From Ketobacter sp036337295 (lineage in GTDB: Bacteria; Pseudomonadota; Gammaproteobacteria; Pseudomonadales; Ketobacteraceae): a stretch of 64,000 bases of DNA. The translations under genes and the position numbers were made by a program. Shown here piece after piece: positions 1-8,776 of this stretch. Position 1 is the first letter of the stretch. Each line of letters starts with the position of its first letter. Below the pieces are notes generated by a model. The model was not told where the DNA came from, made no database searches, and was given only the letters and a program-made list of their open reading frames with translations. The stretch spans positions 1,054,001 through 1,118,000 of the forward strand of contig JAYZEN010000007.1 of the NCBI GenBank assembly GCA_036337295.1. The letters are read 5' to 3'.

Positions 1-1
1 G

Positions 2-1096
2 CATCCGCTGCTGTTGACGGTGGATGCGGTAAAGGAAGCCTTGGCTGAAGCGGGATTGAGCATCAACCAGATTGATGGGGTTTCCACCTATCCCGGTCGT
101 GTGCCGCAAATGCTGGGCTTTTCACCCATTGGCGCCGACGAGCTGATTGATGCGTTGGGCATCAAGGCGACCTGGTATGCAGGCGGTGGCGAGATCTCAT
201 CACAGCTGGGCGCGGTGGTGGCTGCCGTTGGCGCTATACGCTCCGGCCAGGCCCGTCATGTCATTTGCTACCGCACCGTTTACGAAGCCGCCGCCATGGC
301 CCGGCCCGATGAGTATCCCATGCCACGCCGCGACCGGGTGGAGGGCAGTGCTCAATGGACGGCACCGTTCAACGCTTTGTCCCCAGCCACCTGGTTTGCC
401 CAATACGCCATGCGCCATGTGAAAAAATACGGCCTGACCCGGGAACAACTGGCGCAGATTGCGCTGACCGACCGGGCCAATGCCATGTTGAATCCCCGGG
501 CACTGGTGAAAAAGCCGTTGAGCCTGGACGAATACATGTCGGCCCGCATGGTGGCGGAACCCATCTGCCTGTACGACTGTGACCGTTTTACAGATGCTTC
601 AACCGTTCTGATTGTGTCAGCAGGCGATGCGCTTGACGAAGTGACCTGTACGCCCATCCGCATTGCAGCGATGGCTGGCAGTGTGGATCGCCACAGTTGG
701 GATCAGGCAGAGTGGATGGCGTCTTACGCAACCGGTCGGGATCTGTGGCAGCGTACCGATTACACGCCGGCGGATGTGGATACTGCGCAACTCTACGATG
801 GCTTCAGTTTTCTTACCCTCACCTGGCTGGAAGGGCTGGGTTTCTGCGAAGTGGGAGAAGGCGGTCGCTTTATCGAAGGCGGCACGCGCATCGCCCTGGA
901 TGGCGAGCTTCCCCTCAACACCTTTGGCGGACAGATTGGTGGCGGTCGGCTGCATGGATTCGGGTTCGCCCATGAAGCGGTAGTGCAACTGCGAGGCCTG
1001 GGTGGTGATCGCCAGATCAAGGGCGATCCCAAAGTGGCCGTGGCCACCTCCGGTGGCGGTCCATTGGCAACGGCGCTGTTACTGGCGCGGGATTGA
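2..1096 (+). CDS. SCP2-type thiolase-like protein, 5' end outside window
   Basis: The reading frame is open to the left edge, so the N-terminus is missing and the TTG at 14 is probably not the real start. The visible part is the thiolase-like fold of the SCP-x/lipid-transfer family: a glycine-rich GGGEISSQLG segment, then QLYDGFSFLTL and, near the C-terminus, LNTFGGQIGGGRLHGFG followed by HEAVVQLRG. Family members either cleave 3-ketoacyl-CoA or act as retro-aldolases on steroid side-chain CoA esters, the latter often with a DUF35 partner. No DUF35 gene is visible here; it could lie upstream of the window. The gene is followed after 6 bases by the DUF2889 gene and then by an amidohydrolase, which suggests one operon. 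Thiolase versus aldolase cannot be settled from this fragment. Confidence 0.85.
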   Translation, partial: HPLLLTVDAVKEALAEAGLSINQIDGVSTYPGRVPQMLGFSPIGADELIDALGIKATWYAGGGEISSQLGAVVAAVGAIRSGQARHVICYRTVYEAAAMARPDEYPMPRRDRVEGSAQWTAPFNALSPATWFAQYAMRHVKKYGLTREQLAQIALTDRANAMLNPRALVKKPLSLDEYMSARMVAEPICLYDCDRFTDASTVLIVSAGDALDEVTCTPIRIAAMAGSVDRHSWDQAEWMASYATGRDLWQRTDYTPADVDTAQLYDGFSFLTLTWLEGLGFCEVGEGGRFIEGGTRIALDGELPLNTFGGQIGGGRLHGFGFAHEAVVQLRGLGGDRQIKGDPKVAVATSGGGPLATALLLARD

Positions 1097-1102
1097 CGCC
1101 CA

Positions 1103-1831
1103 GTGTCTGCACGGGGATTTTGGCGGCGTATTCGCCTGACACCGGCGCCGGGTGTGATTCAGGCGGATGTGGAGGATGATTTCCATTGCATGAGTGTCGT
1201 TCTCCACCATGCACAAGGTACGGCAACAGAGATTGTTGCGGATCTGCAGCGGGCACCCTGGAGCACTTGCCCCGGGGCGCCAGCAGAGCTGGTCAAAACA
1301 TTTAAAGGGCAGGCGCTGAGCGAGTTCCCTGCGGTGGGGCAAAAGCACACACACTGTACCCACCTGTATGATCTGGCATTACTCGCAGCCCGCCATGCCG
1401 GAGACGACGCTCCCACGATCTATGACATTCAGGTGTCGGATCCGGAGAACGAGCACCGCCATGCGGAAATAAAGCGCAATCAACAATCATTGTTGCGCTG
1501 GATAGAATCAGGCTTTCACATTGTGGAGCCAAAGGGTGCTGCGGGAATCAGGCTCGACAAACTACGGGTTTGGATAGACACCCTGGAGCCAGAACTGCAT
1601 GAACCGGCGCGCCTGTTGCAGTGGGGAAACATGCTGGCCAACGGTCGCATCATCCCACTGGAGAAACAGTCGGATGCCACAAAAATGCCGGCCAGTTGCT
1701 ACACATTCCAGCCTGAAAGGGCGGTAGTGGCTACCCGCATCGGCTTGATCAGAGACTTCAGCCAGGGCGACGGATCTCCACTGGACGAAGTGAGCGTCTC
1801 AGTCAGTACTACAACAACAATAGAGTTTTAA
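1103..1831 (+). CDS. DUF2889 domain protein
   Basis: A 242-residue protein that starts with GTG 6 bases after the preceding thiolase-like gene, so the two are probably co-transcribed. It resembles the DUF2889 family: an N-terminal beta-rich part with DVEDDFHCMSVVL, a WSTCPGAP segment, and the HTHCTHLYDLALLAARHA motif that corresponds to the conserved Cys-Thr-His-Leu of the family. The biochemical role of DUF2889 is unknown to me. The family is often found beside acyl-CoA and ring-degradation genes, as here. The C-terminus ends in a Ser/Thr-rich tail (residues about 230-240). No signal peptide or membrane segment is visible. Confidence 0.7.
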   Translation: MSARGFWRRIRLTPAPGVIQADVEDDFHCMSVVLHHAQGTATEIVADLQRAPWSTCPGAPAELVKTFKGQALSEFPAVGQKHTHCTHLYDLALLAARHAGDDAPTIYDIQVSDPENEHRHAEIKRNQQSLLRWIESGFHIVEPKGAAGIRLDKLRVWIDTLEPELHEPARLLQWGNMLANGRIIPLEKQSDATKMPASCYTFQPERAVVATRIGLIRDFSQGDGSPLDEVSVSVSTTTTIEF

Positions 1832-1876
1832 AACAATTAGAACTCCAACAAACGACTAACCTTGAGGATGTGAGTC

Positions 1877-3208
1877 ATGGAAATGAACGATATGGTGATC
1901 ATTAGTGTAGATGATCACATTACTGAACCACCCGACATGTTCGATAAGCACCTGTCCGCGGATGACCTCAAAACTGCACCCAAATTCAACACCGATGAGA
2001 ACGGCAAGAGCTACTGGACCTACCAGGGCATGTACATGCCGTCCGTGGGCCTGAATGCGGTCGTGGGGCGCCCCCTGGAAGAATACGGCATGGAACCCAA
2101 TTCCCTGGAGGAAATGCGCGCCGGTGTTTATAACGTGGATGCCCGTATTGACGACATGAACGCCAACGGTATTGCTGCGTCACTGAACTTCGGCACCTGC
2201 GTGGGTTTTGACGGTGGCCGCTTCCACAAAGCGCCGGACAAAGCGCTTTCCTTGAAGCACCTGCGTGCCTATAACGATTGGCACATCGATGAGTGGTGCG
2301 GTGCCTATCCCGGACGTTTCATTCCCTGTGCGTTGTTGCCCACCTGGGACATGGACGCCACCGTGGAAGAGATCAAGCGCATCGCGGCAAAAGGCTGTAC
2401 GGCTGTCTCCCTCAACGAAAACCCCACCAAGCAGGAACTGCCCAGTGTTCACAATGAATACTGGAATCCCATGTGGAAGGCCATCGCTGATCATGACATG
2501 ACAATGTGTTTGCATATTGGCGCCGGTAATCCGGTCCCCCATGCTTCTGCAGAAACCCCCATTGAAGCCTGGATCACCACCATGCCACTGTCCAGTGCTG
2601 TGGGTGCTGCAGACTGGCTCCATCTCAGCGCACTGCATGAGTACAACCTGAAGATCGCGTTGTCGGAAGCCAGTATCGGATGGGTACCATACTTCCTGGA
2701 ACGGGCCGATTTCGCCCATTCACGTCACAAGTTCTGGACCCATAATCACTTCAACGGCATGCAGCCCAGCGAAGTATTCAAAAAGCATTTCATGCTGTGC
2801 TTCATTGATGATGCCTACGGTTTGAAAAACCTCAATGAATTGAATGAAGACCTGATTTCATACGAGTGCGATTACCCCCATTCTGATACTCTGTGGCCTG
2901 AATGTCCGGAGCATCTGTGGAAAACCATCAATCATTTGCGTGAAGATCAGATCGAGAAAATCACCCACCTCAATGCCATGAAGTGGTTCAACTTCGACTT
3001 GTTCAAATTCAATGACCGGGAAAATCTGACTGTGGGCGCATTGCGGGCCCAGGCGCAAAAAGACGGGGTGGACACCACGCCGAAATCTTACAGTGGTGAA
3101 AGCCCGCTGGCAGCGGGTGAAGAGCCTCGTCGCATCACCTCCGGGGATTTGATGAAGATGTTCGCTCACCATGCGCAGGAAGGCTCCAAGAAGGTACAGG
3201 CGGGTTAA
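1877..3208 (+). CDS. Metal-dependent amidohydrolase (amidohydrolase 2 / ACMSD-like family)
   Basis: A 443-residue protein of the TIM-barrel hydrolase superfamily. An AGGA-like Shine-Dalgarno lies before the ATG at 1877. The N-terminal ISVDDHITEPPDMF carries the Asp-x-His metal-binding start typical of this branch (instead of the usual His-x-His). Further signs are MNANGIAASLNFGTC, an MTMCLHIGAGNP strand with the barrel His, and YECDYPHSDTLWP near residue 330 with the conserved Asp. Family members decarboxylate or hydrolyse aromatic and ring-cleavage acids. The substrate is unknown. A relative of the same family is encoded at 47877-49070. It closes the thiolase/DUF2889/amidohydrolase run and is followed by a terminator-like hairpin. 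Confidence 0.85.
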   Translation: MEMNDMVIISVDDHITEPPDMFDKHLSADDLKTAPKFNTDENGKSYWTYQGMYMPSVGLNAVVGRPLEEYGMEPNSLEEMRAGVYNVDARIDDMNANGIAASLNFGTCVGFDGGRFHKAPDKALSLKHLRAYNDWHIDEWCGAYPGRFIPCALLPTWDMDATVEEIKRIAAKGCTAVSLNENPTKQELPSVHNEYWNPMWKAIADHDMTMCLHIGAGNPVPHASAETPIEAWITTMPLSSAVGAADWLHLSALHEYNLKIALSEASIGWVPYFLERADFAHSRHKFWTHNHFNGMQPSEVFKKHFMLCFIDDAYGLKNLNELNEDLISYECDYPHSDTLWPECPEHLWKTINHLREDQIEKITHLNAMKWFNFDLFKFNDRENLTVGALRAQAQKDGVDTTPKSYSGESPLAAGEEPRRITSGDLMKMFAHHAQEGSKKVQAG

Positions 3209-3224
3209 ATTCGCATCCTGACAC

Positions 3225-3250
3225 ACGGGAGCCGACCGGCTCCCGTTTAC
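3225..3250. terminator. Bidirectional hairpin terminator
   Basis: A perfect 9-bp stem, ACGGGAGCC at 3225-3233 and GGCTCCCGT at 3238-3246, with loop GACC and a short T run (TTT) after it. It lies between the convergent amidohydrolase and TetR genes and reaches the TetR stop codon. Confidence 0.7.
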
Positions 3251-3909
3251 TTGGATTGACTTGGTAAGTCAGGCTTTTTGCCATTGGCAATTGCCTGTTC
3301 CACCAACTCGATCAACCAACTGAGCGTTGCCATGGATTGGTCCGAATCAAAATTCCAGGCATTCATCAGCCTTTCATAGGTTTCCGGCTGCCATAAAATA
3401 TCCAGGGTAGCGGTTACGATTTCCTGCTGCGCCTGCGACCATTCGGGTGTGGATTCGGCAACGGATCTGAGCAGTGCCTCCCGCCTGATCTTATCCAGAC
3501 TGCTGAATGATGGGTCCGCCACAGGTTTCGACTTGGCCGCGAAAGATTGCATGTACTGGAACAGGCCTTTTACCGTGCTGTTGAACTCACTCAGGCTCAA
3601 GGAGTCCAGGTCGACACCGGATTCTTCCACCAGCCGTTGTATCACCGCATCCTTCAGGGCCTGTTCGGTTGGAAAATAGCGATATACTGTACGCTCACTC
3701 ACGCCTGCCCGTTCCCCGACGGCGCGGAACGTCAGATTCTTCCAGTCCCATTCGGTGAACTCCTGCACCAACTCAACACCGCCCTTGATAATCTGTTCCC
3801 GGGTTTTATTGGACTGAGCCTGGCGTACCACGCTGTTGTAGCGGCGTTTTTTTGCGTTTCCAGTTTTGCTCTGGTCAGCGTTGGTGTTTTCACTGGATCG
3901 GGACTTCAT
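3247..3909 (-). CDS. TetR-family transcriptional regulator
   Basis: A 220-residue regulator. After a basic, probably disordered N-terminus (residues 1-35) comes the TetR DNA-binding domain: TREQIIKGGVELVQEF, then the helix-turn-helix at about residues 58-80 with RAVGERAGVSERTVYRYFP. The ligand-binding C-terminal part (about 90-220) gives no ligand clue. It is divergent from the thiolase gene at 4108, and their shared 198-bp intergenic region contains the palindrome ACAAC-TAT-GTTGT at 4009-4021, a likely auto-operator. Similar palindromes occur upstream of other operons in this window, so this protein is the leading candidate for the regulator of the whole island. That link is inference. Confidence 0.9.
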   Translation of the reverse strand: MKSRSSENTNADQSKTGNAKKRRYNSVVRQAQSNKTREQIIKGGVELVQEFTEWDWKNLTFRAVGERAGVSERTVYRYFPTEQALKDAVIQRLVEESGVDLDSLSLSEFNSTVKGLFQYMQSFAAKSKPVADPSFSSLDKIRREALLRSVAESTPEWSQAQQEIVTATLDILWQPETYERLMNAWNFDSDQSMATLSWLIELVEQAIANGKKPDLPSQSK

Positions 3910-4008
3910 TCTGCACTGAACTCAATTGCGTAAGTGAATGAATTGTCCCAAAAACAACGTACTAAAGCAAAGCAATGCCAGCTTGAATGGGCACGCACAA
4001 CCCACTGA

Positions 4009-4021
4009 ACAACTATGTTGT
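4009..4021. promoter_or_regulatory. Palindromic operator candidate, site 1 (ACAAC-TAT-GTTGT)
   Basis: Perfect 5-bp arms ACAAC (4009-4013) and GTTGT (4017-4021) around a 3-base spacer. It lies between the divergent TetR gene and the thiolase gene. A TATAAT hexamer sits at 4037-4042 for the plus-strand gene, so a bound protein would cover its -35 region. Confidence 0.6.
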
Positions 4022-4036
4022 ATAGTGCAAAAAGGG

Positions 4037-4042
4037 TATAAT
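4037..4042 (+). promoter_or_regulatory. -10 element of the thiolase promoter
   Basis: A perfect TATAAT about 65 bases before the thiolase start codon. No good -35 match is present at 17-bp spacing (TATGTT at 4014-4019), and that weak -35 overlaps the palindrome at 4009-4021. Confidence 0.5.
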
Positions 4043-4107
4043 GTTCAGACCGTTAAAATCAGAGCAAAACAATAAACCAGGTAACAGGAAGAGCAGGAGA
4101 TCCCGCC

Positions 4108-5361
4108 ATGTCAGAAGCGTTCATCATTGATGCCGTCCGCACACCCCGCGGCACCGGCAAAGTAGGCAAGGGGGCTCTGGCGGAGCTGCACCCCCAACAT
4201 TTGGCTGCTGCGGTACTGAAAGCGCTCCAGGAACGCAATGACATTGATACTGCAGATGTGGACGATGTGATCTGGGGTACCAGTGCACAAAAGGGTAAGC
4301 AGGGCGGTGACATGGGCCGCATGGCTTTATTGGATGCCGGCTTTGATACCCGGGCCAGTGGCGTTACCCTGGACCGGTTCTGTGGCAGTGGCCTTACGGC
4401 CGCCAACCTGGCCGCCGGGCAATTGGTATCAGGCTTCGAAGATCTGCTGATTGCCGGCGGCACCGAGATGATGTCGCACATTATGGATCTGGGCAAACGG
4501 GAGATGGAAGCCGGCTTTCGCTCGCCCGGGCTGGGAACCGGCAATGCGCGCCTGCAACAGCGCCATCCACAGTCAAACCAGGGTGTCTGCGCAGACGCCA
4601 TCGCCTCCATGGAGGGCATCGATCGAACCACGCTGGACCAGTTGGCGCTGGAAAGTCAGCGCCGGGCCGCCATGGCCATTGAGGAAGGTCGCTTCGACCG
4701 CGCCATCATCCCGGTGTTCGACGACAACGGAACATTGTTGCTGGACCGCGACGAGCATCCACGCCCACAAACCACACTGGCAGATCTTTCCGAACTGAAA
4801 CCCAGTTTCGAGAAAATTGCTGATTTCCCTTCCGATGCCGCTGGCACCACTTTCCGTCAGCTGATCAATCGTCGCTATCCGGATCTGGAGATCAAACACT
4901 TCCACCACGCTGGCAATTCATCGGGCGTTGTGGATGGCGCTGCGGCGCTGTTGATGGCGTCGAAACGCTATGCCCAACAGCAAGGCTGGAAACCCAGGGC
5001 CAGGGTGGTGGCAGTCGCCAATATGGGGGGAGATCCCACCTTGATGCTGAATGCGCCGGTTCCTGCTGCACAAAAGGTGTTGGCAAAAGCCGGCTTAAAG
5101 CCGCAGGACATTGATTTGTGGGAAGTGAATGAAGCCTTCGCCGTGGTGGTGGAGAAATTCATTCGTGACCTGGACATTGATCGCGACAAGATCAACGTAA
5201 ATGGTGGTGCAATTGCGCTGGGTCACCCCATCGGCGCAACGGGCGCCATTCTGATCGGCACGGTACTGGATGAGCTGGAACGCCGAGACCTGCGGCGTGG
5301 CTTGATTACCATGTGTGCTGCCGGAGGCATGGCACCGGCCATGATCATTGAACGGGTTTGA
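4108..5361 (+). CDS. Acetyl-CoA C-acyltransferase (thiolase)
   Basis: A full-length 417-residue thiolase. The nucleophile is Cys92 in DRFCGSGLTA. The C-terminal active-site elements are WEVNEAFAVV, GHPIGATGA (His373) and the second catalytic cysteine, Cys403, in MCAAGGMAPA. It should release acetyl-CoA or propionyl-CoA from a 3-ketoacyl-CoA in the last step of a beta-oxidation round, in the cytoplasm. An AGGAG Shine-Dalgarno precedes the ATG. It is a single-gene unit: its own promoter lies next to the palindrome at 4009-4021 and a strong terminator follows. Hydroxyacyl-CoA dehydrogenase, hydratase and ligase genes at 8777-12681 would supply its substrate. Confidence 0.95.
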   Translation: MSEAFIIDAVRTPRGTGKVGKGALAELHPQHLAAAVLKALQERNDIDTADVDDVIWGTSAQKGKQGGDMGRMALLDAGFDTRASGVTLDRFCGSGLTAANLAAGQLVSGFEDLLIAGGTEMMSHIMDLGKREMEAGFRSPGLGTGNARLQQRHPQSNQGVCADAIASMEGIDRTTLDQLALESQRRAAMAIEEGRFDRAIIPVFDDNGTLLLDRDEHPRPQTTLADLSELKPSFEKIADFPSDAAGTTFRQLINRRYPDLEIKHFHHAGNSSGVVDGAAALLMASKRYAQQQGWKPRARVVAVANMGGDPTLMLNAPVPAAQKVLAKAGLKPQDIDLWEVNEAFAVVVEKFIRDLDIDRDKINVNGGAIALGHPIGATGAILIGTVLDELERRDLRRGLITMCAAGGMAPAMIIERV

Positions 5362-5374
5362 TCTGTAGCGCAAC

Positions 5375-5407
5375 AAAAAAGCCGCTTCGTTTGGAAGCGG
5401 CTTTTTT
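5375..5407. terminator. Strong bidirectional Rho-independent terminator
   Basis: The stem GCCGCTTC / GAAGCGGC (5381-5388 and 5394-5401), loop GTTTG, is flanked by six A on the left and six T on the right, so it works in both directions. It separates the convergent thiolase and ligase genes. Confidence 0.92.
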
Positions 5408-5473
5408 GTTTGGTCCAGCTTAGAATCCCCAGAGTGCAGTTCTACTTATCGAACCGCTCTAACACAGCCGGCA

Positions 5474-6970
5474 CTACTCGCTGAACAACTTGCGGATTTC
5501 CCGCCGCAGAAGCTTGCCCATTTCGTTATAGGGGAGCTCATCCAGGATTGCAATCCGTTCCGGCACTCGCGATGAGCGCAAGCGGTCCTTGATCAGGGAT
5601 TTCAGCTCGCTCTCACTGGGCGCTGCACAATCCGGTTTGAGTGAAATGGCGATGCCCACAGCTTCACCCCATTCTGTTGAGGGCGCAGCAACTGCAGCTG
5701 CATCGGCGATGGCAGGATGCGTTAACAGCACATCTTCAATTTCACCGGGTGAGATGTTTTCGCCGCCCCGCACGATCACATCATCCGCTCGACCTGCCAG
5801 AAACAGGAAACCTTCCTCATCCAGCCAGCCAGCGTCACGGGTTGGGAACCAGCCATCGGCGTCCAACGCGGAACGCTCCCGGTATTCACCGGAAACCTGT
5901 TCCCCTCGAACGTAAATCTCACCCCGCTCACCCGCGGGTAAGCAGTGACCTTCCTCGTCCCGAATCTCCAGCTCTATGGTGGGAAGTGGGCGCCCCACCG
6001 ACCCCAACCTGGCCCGCACCGCTGGTTCCTGAGAGGAAAACGCAACACGATGATCCTCCGGGCCCAACAAGGCGATGGTGGAGCTGGTTTCGGTCAGGCC
6101 ATAGGCGTTGGTAAAGCCGCAATTGGGGAACAACTGCATGGCCCTCTCGATTACCACCACCGGCATGGGGCCACCACCATAGGCAATAGCCTGCAGGGAG
6201 GAAAGGTCCGCCTGCACGCCTTCGTCCAGGCGTGCAATGATTCTGGTGAGCATGGTGGGCACGACAAAGGCGTTGCTGGCCCGTTCTTCGCTGGCCAGAG
6301 CCAGCCATGCATCCGGATCGAATGCCGGCAACAAGAGGATCTTGCGCAAAGAATATATGGAGCTCAGCATCGCGGCGATACCCGCAATATGGTACGGGGG
6401 AACACACACCAGACCGGCTTCTTCTGGCGCGGCTGAACCGAACTCCACGGTGCCCAGAATATAGGACAGCAGATTGGCGTGTTTGAGCAAAGCCGCTTTG
6501 GGGGCGGAGGTGGTCCCACTGGTGAAGATCTGCGCCGCCACATCGGCCTCTTCGGATTCCACCGCGTCAAATGCCTGTTTCACAGATTCCGCCGCAGCCA
6601 CAAACTCAGCGCGGGTCAGGCATGTGTGCCCACCGTCGGCGTTAATACGTTGAATCCGCGCCACATCACCGATCGCATAAGCCGGAGCGATGCGTTTCAG
6701 CAACGCCGCCAGATCCTCATCGGCGAGACGGTAATTCAGGGGAACATAAGGTACTCCTGCCAGGGCCGCGCCAAACAGCGCCATCGGCGTGGCTTCGCTG
6801 CTTTCGTCGAGAAAGGCTACAAACTGACAACCACTGCGGGAAATATTATGGGCCGCACCCTGTGCTGCCTGCCATAATTCCCCGTAAGTCCAGCGCCGCC
6901 CGTTGCATACCAGCGCTTCCCGATCTGGCTCCGCATCCGCAGCCATTTGCAGAATAAGTGAAATATTCAT
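5474..6970 (-). CDS. Acyl-CoA synthetase (AMP-forming)
   Basis: A 498-residue adenylate-forming enzyme. The AMP-binding P-loop is FTSGTTSAPKAALLKH; the A5-type motif is NAYGLTETSS; the hinge region is GWFPTRDAGWLDEEG followed by GRADDVIVRGGENISPGEIE. The C-terminal catalytic lysine lies in YNEMGKLLRREI. It would activate a carboxylic acid to its CoA ester using ATP. It is the last gene of a three-gene minus-strand unit: class III CoA-transferase, 96-residue protein, ligase, with only 11 bases between the small protein and this gene. It ends at a strong terminator. The substrate cannot be read from the sequence. Confidence 0.93.
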   Translation of the reverse strand: MNISLILQMAADAEPDREALVCNGRRWTYGELWQAAQGAAHNISRSGCQFVAFLDESSEATPMALFGAALAGVPYVPLNYRLADEDLAALLKRIAPAYAIGDVARIQRINADGGHTCLTRAEFVAAAESVKQAFDAVESEEADVAAQIFTSGTTSAPKAALLKHANLLSYILGTVEFGSAAPEEAGLVCVPPYHIAGIAAMLSSIYSLRKILLLPAFDPDAWLALASEERASNAFVVPTMLTRIIARLDEGVQADLSSLQAIAYGGGPMPVVVIERAMQLFPNCGFTNAYGLTETSSTIALLGPEDHRVAFSSQEPAVRARLGSVGRPLPTIELEIRDEEGHCLPAGERGEIYVRGEQVSGEYRERSALDADGWFPTRDAGWLDEEGFLFLAGRADDVIVRGGENISPGEIEDVLLTHPAIADAAAVAAPSTEWGEAVGIAISLKPDCAAPSESELKSLIKDRLRSSRVPERIAILDELPYNEMGKLLRREIRKLFSE

Positions 6971-6981
6971 GGAACAACCCC

Positions 6982-7272
6982 TTAGTCAGAAGAGGGCAGA
7001 GGTTTACTGTCCTTGATCTGAAGTGCGACCCCGTCAATGGACAGGGAGCCTTTGCCGGCCTTCACACACAACAGTTCCACTGAGCCATCGGAGTTCACAT
7101 AACGCTTACCCACCTGGGTTCCCGCGGAAAACTGGCCATCCAGCTCGGATGGCGTTTCAGGAGCGGTGTCCGACATGGGGCTGCCCCCACAATTCACAGT
7201 AAAACCACTTCCTTTAATGACCATCACTTCGGTCGTGCACGCTGCACTTTTTAATTTTGTTCCAGGCTTCAT
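6982..7272 (-). CDS. Small conserved protein of 96 residues, unknown function
   Basis: Reads as a real gene because it fills the space between the CoA-transferase and the ligase with short gaps on both sides (47 and 11 bases). It starts MKPGTKLKSAACTTEVMV, has Cys12 and a Cys-Gly-Gly at about 28-30, a GKRYVNSDGSVELLCVKAG segment and ends in KPLPSSD. I recall similar short proteins next to acyl-CoA synthetases in other bacteria but know no function. The pattern is beta-rich with no signal peptide or membrane helix. The two early cysteines could bind a metal; this is only a guess. Confidence 0.65.
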   Translation of the reverse strand: MKPGTKLKSAACTTEVMVIKGSGFTVNCGGSPMSDTAPETPSELDGQFSAGTQVGKRYVNSDGSVELLCVKAGKGSLSIDGVALQIKDSKPLPSSD

Positions 7273-7319
7273 AATGCTCTCTTAATGTCTGCTCTAATAG
7301 TTGCTCTTGTTAGAGTTTA

Positions 7320-8546
7320 TTATGCTATGGCGCCGGTGGATTTCAGGGCCTCAATACGATCCCATTCAAGCCCCAGCTCCATCAGGTACATTTCCGTGTG
7401 CTCCGAAGCTTGCGGTGCCCGGGTTGTGCTCACTGACTCATGGTTAAACTGCACCGGACCACGGACCAGCTTCAGCGGATCACCGCCGTCAGCGGCTTCC
7501 ACCTCGAACAGCATATCGTTGGCCAGGGCCTGCTCGTCGGTGCTCAGGTCCAACAGGCTTTGGATCGGCGCCCACTGTCCTTTCATGGTTTTCAGATGTT
7601 GTCGCCAGTACTCAAACGGTTTGGAGGCAAAAGCAGTGGCAATCAGGTCGCTGGCATCACTCCAGTTCTGCATCAGGGCCTGCACGGTGGAGAAGCGTTC
7701 ATCCTGTGCTGCCTCGGGCACGCCCAGATGGGCAAAAGTATCTTCTATATAAGCGCCGGGCGTGATCATGCACAGGTTGATGGTGCCCCCGTCGGCGGTG
7801 GTGTAGTTACCGGTAAACGGGTTGCCTGGGTTGCCGCCGGAAGAAGGCATGCGATTGCGCATGACCTCACCTTTCTCGATGAAAAGATCCATGGCGGAAC
7901 CGGCTGCCCACCAGGCGGTACTCAACAGGGATACATCCACCTCACTGGCTTCACCGGTCTGGGCCCGGTGGAAGAGGGCAGCAGCCACCCCACCCGCGAT
8001 GTTCATGCCGCCAATGGAATCCCCGAATGCGGCAATGCCCTGAGCTAAGGGTTGACCCAGCTCTGCCGGCGACATGGAGAAGCCCACACCGCTACGGGAC
8101 CAGAAGGCTGTACCATCAAATCCGCCCACATCCCGCTCCGGGCCTTTATCGCCATAGGCGCTACCGCGGGCATAAATGATGTTGGGATTTACGGCGCGAA
8201 TGTGCTCCAGATCGATCTTCAGTTTCTGGCGCTGAAACGGAAGGTAATTGGTGAGGAACACGTCAGCGGTCTTGGCAATTTCATAGATCAGTTCAACGCC
8301 TTCGGGTTTGGAGATATCAATACCCACGCTGCGCTTTCCACGGTTGGCATGTTCCATCATGGTGTTACGTTGCGGATCTATTTTCATGCCGCCCATATTG
8401 ATGAACCCGCGCTGGGTATCACCCCGCAGCGGATGCTCGATCTTGATTACGTCCGCCCCCCAATCCGCCAAAATCGCACCGGCAGCAGGTACAAAGGTGA
8501 ATTGTGCCACTTCAAGGACTTTGATGCCTTTCATTACTTGCGTCAT
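7320..8546 (-). CDS. Class III (CaiB/BaiF) CoA-transferase
   Basis: A 408-residue enzyme of the formyl-CoA transferase fold. The N-terminus KGIKVLEVAQFTFVPAAGAILADWGADVIKIEHP is typical. Asp176 in AAFGDSIGG sits where the catalytic aspartate of the family is expected. It should move CoA between two acids without ATP. It is first in a unit with the 96-residue protein and the ligase, divergent from the SDR operon at 8777. The shared intergenic region holds the palindrome at 8633-8645. Substrate unknown. Confidence 0.92.
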   Translation of the reverse strand: MTQVMKGIKVLEVAQFTFVPAAGAILADWGADVIKIEHPLRGDTQRGFINMGGMKIDPQRNTMMEHANRGKRSVGIDISKPEGVELIYEIAKTADVFLTNYLPFQRQKLKIDLEHIRAVNPNIIYARGSAYGDKGPERDVGGFDGTAFWSRSGVGFSMSPAELGQPLAQGIAAFGDSIGGMNIAGGVAAALFHRAQTGEASEVDVSLLSTAWWAAGSAMDLFIEKGEVMRNRMPSSGGNPGNPFTGNYTTADGGTINLCMITPGAYIEDTFAHLGVPEAAQDERFSTVQALMQNWSDASDLIATAFASKPFEYWRQHLKTMKGQWAPIQSLLDLSTDEQALANDMLFEVEAADGGDPLKLVRGPVQFNHESVSTTRAPQASEHTEMYLMELGLEWDRIEALKSTGAIA

Positions 8547-8593
8547 AGGTACTCTCCAGCTCCTCTCCGGGTGTTCGCCTCTCTTTGAAGACG

Positions 8594-8624
8594 TTGGATT
8601 TATAAGAGAATTTCAGAGTATAAT
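8594..8624 (+). promoter_or_regulatory. Promoter of the SDR-hydratase-SDR-ligase operon
   Basis: A TTGGAT -35-like hexamer at 8594-8599 and a perfect TATAAT at 8619-8624 with 19 bases between. The operator candidate at 8633-8645 begins 8 bases after the -10, over the expected transcription start. Confidence 0.5.
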
Positions 8625-8632
8625 ACTAAACA

Positions 8633-8645
8633 ACAACACTGTTGT
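8633..8645. promoter_or_regulatory. Palindromic operator candidate, site 2 (ACAAC-ACT-GTTGT)
   Basis: Perfect ACAAC (8633-8637) and GTTGT (8641-8645) arms with a 3-base spacer, the same geometry as site 1. It lies between the divergent CoA-transferase and SDR genes, just downstream of a TATAAT. Confidence 0.65.
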
Positions 8646-8776
8646 ATATAAACAGTTGGCGCTATGATAATCAACAGATTAGCGTCAGTGTGCTATGAGA
8701 GAAGATACTTAATGCCTTGAATTTTCGGGCAAATCATCCATGCCAGGTAAAGATAACAATTAGAGGGCCATATACC

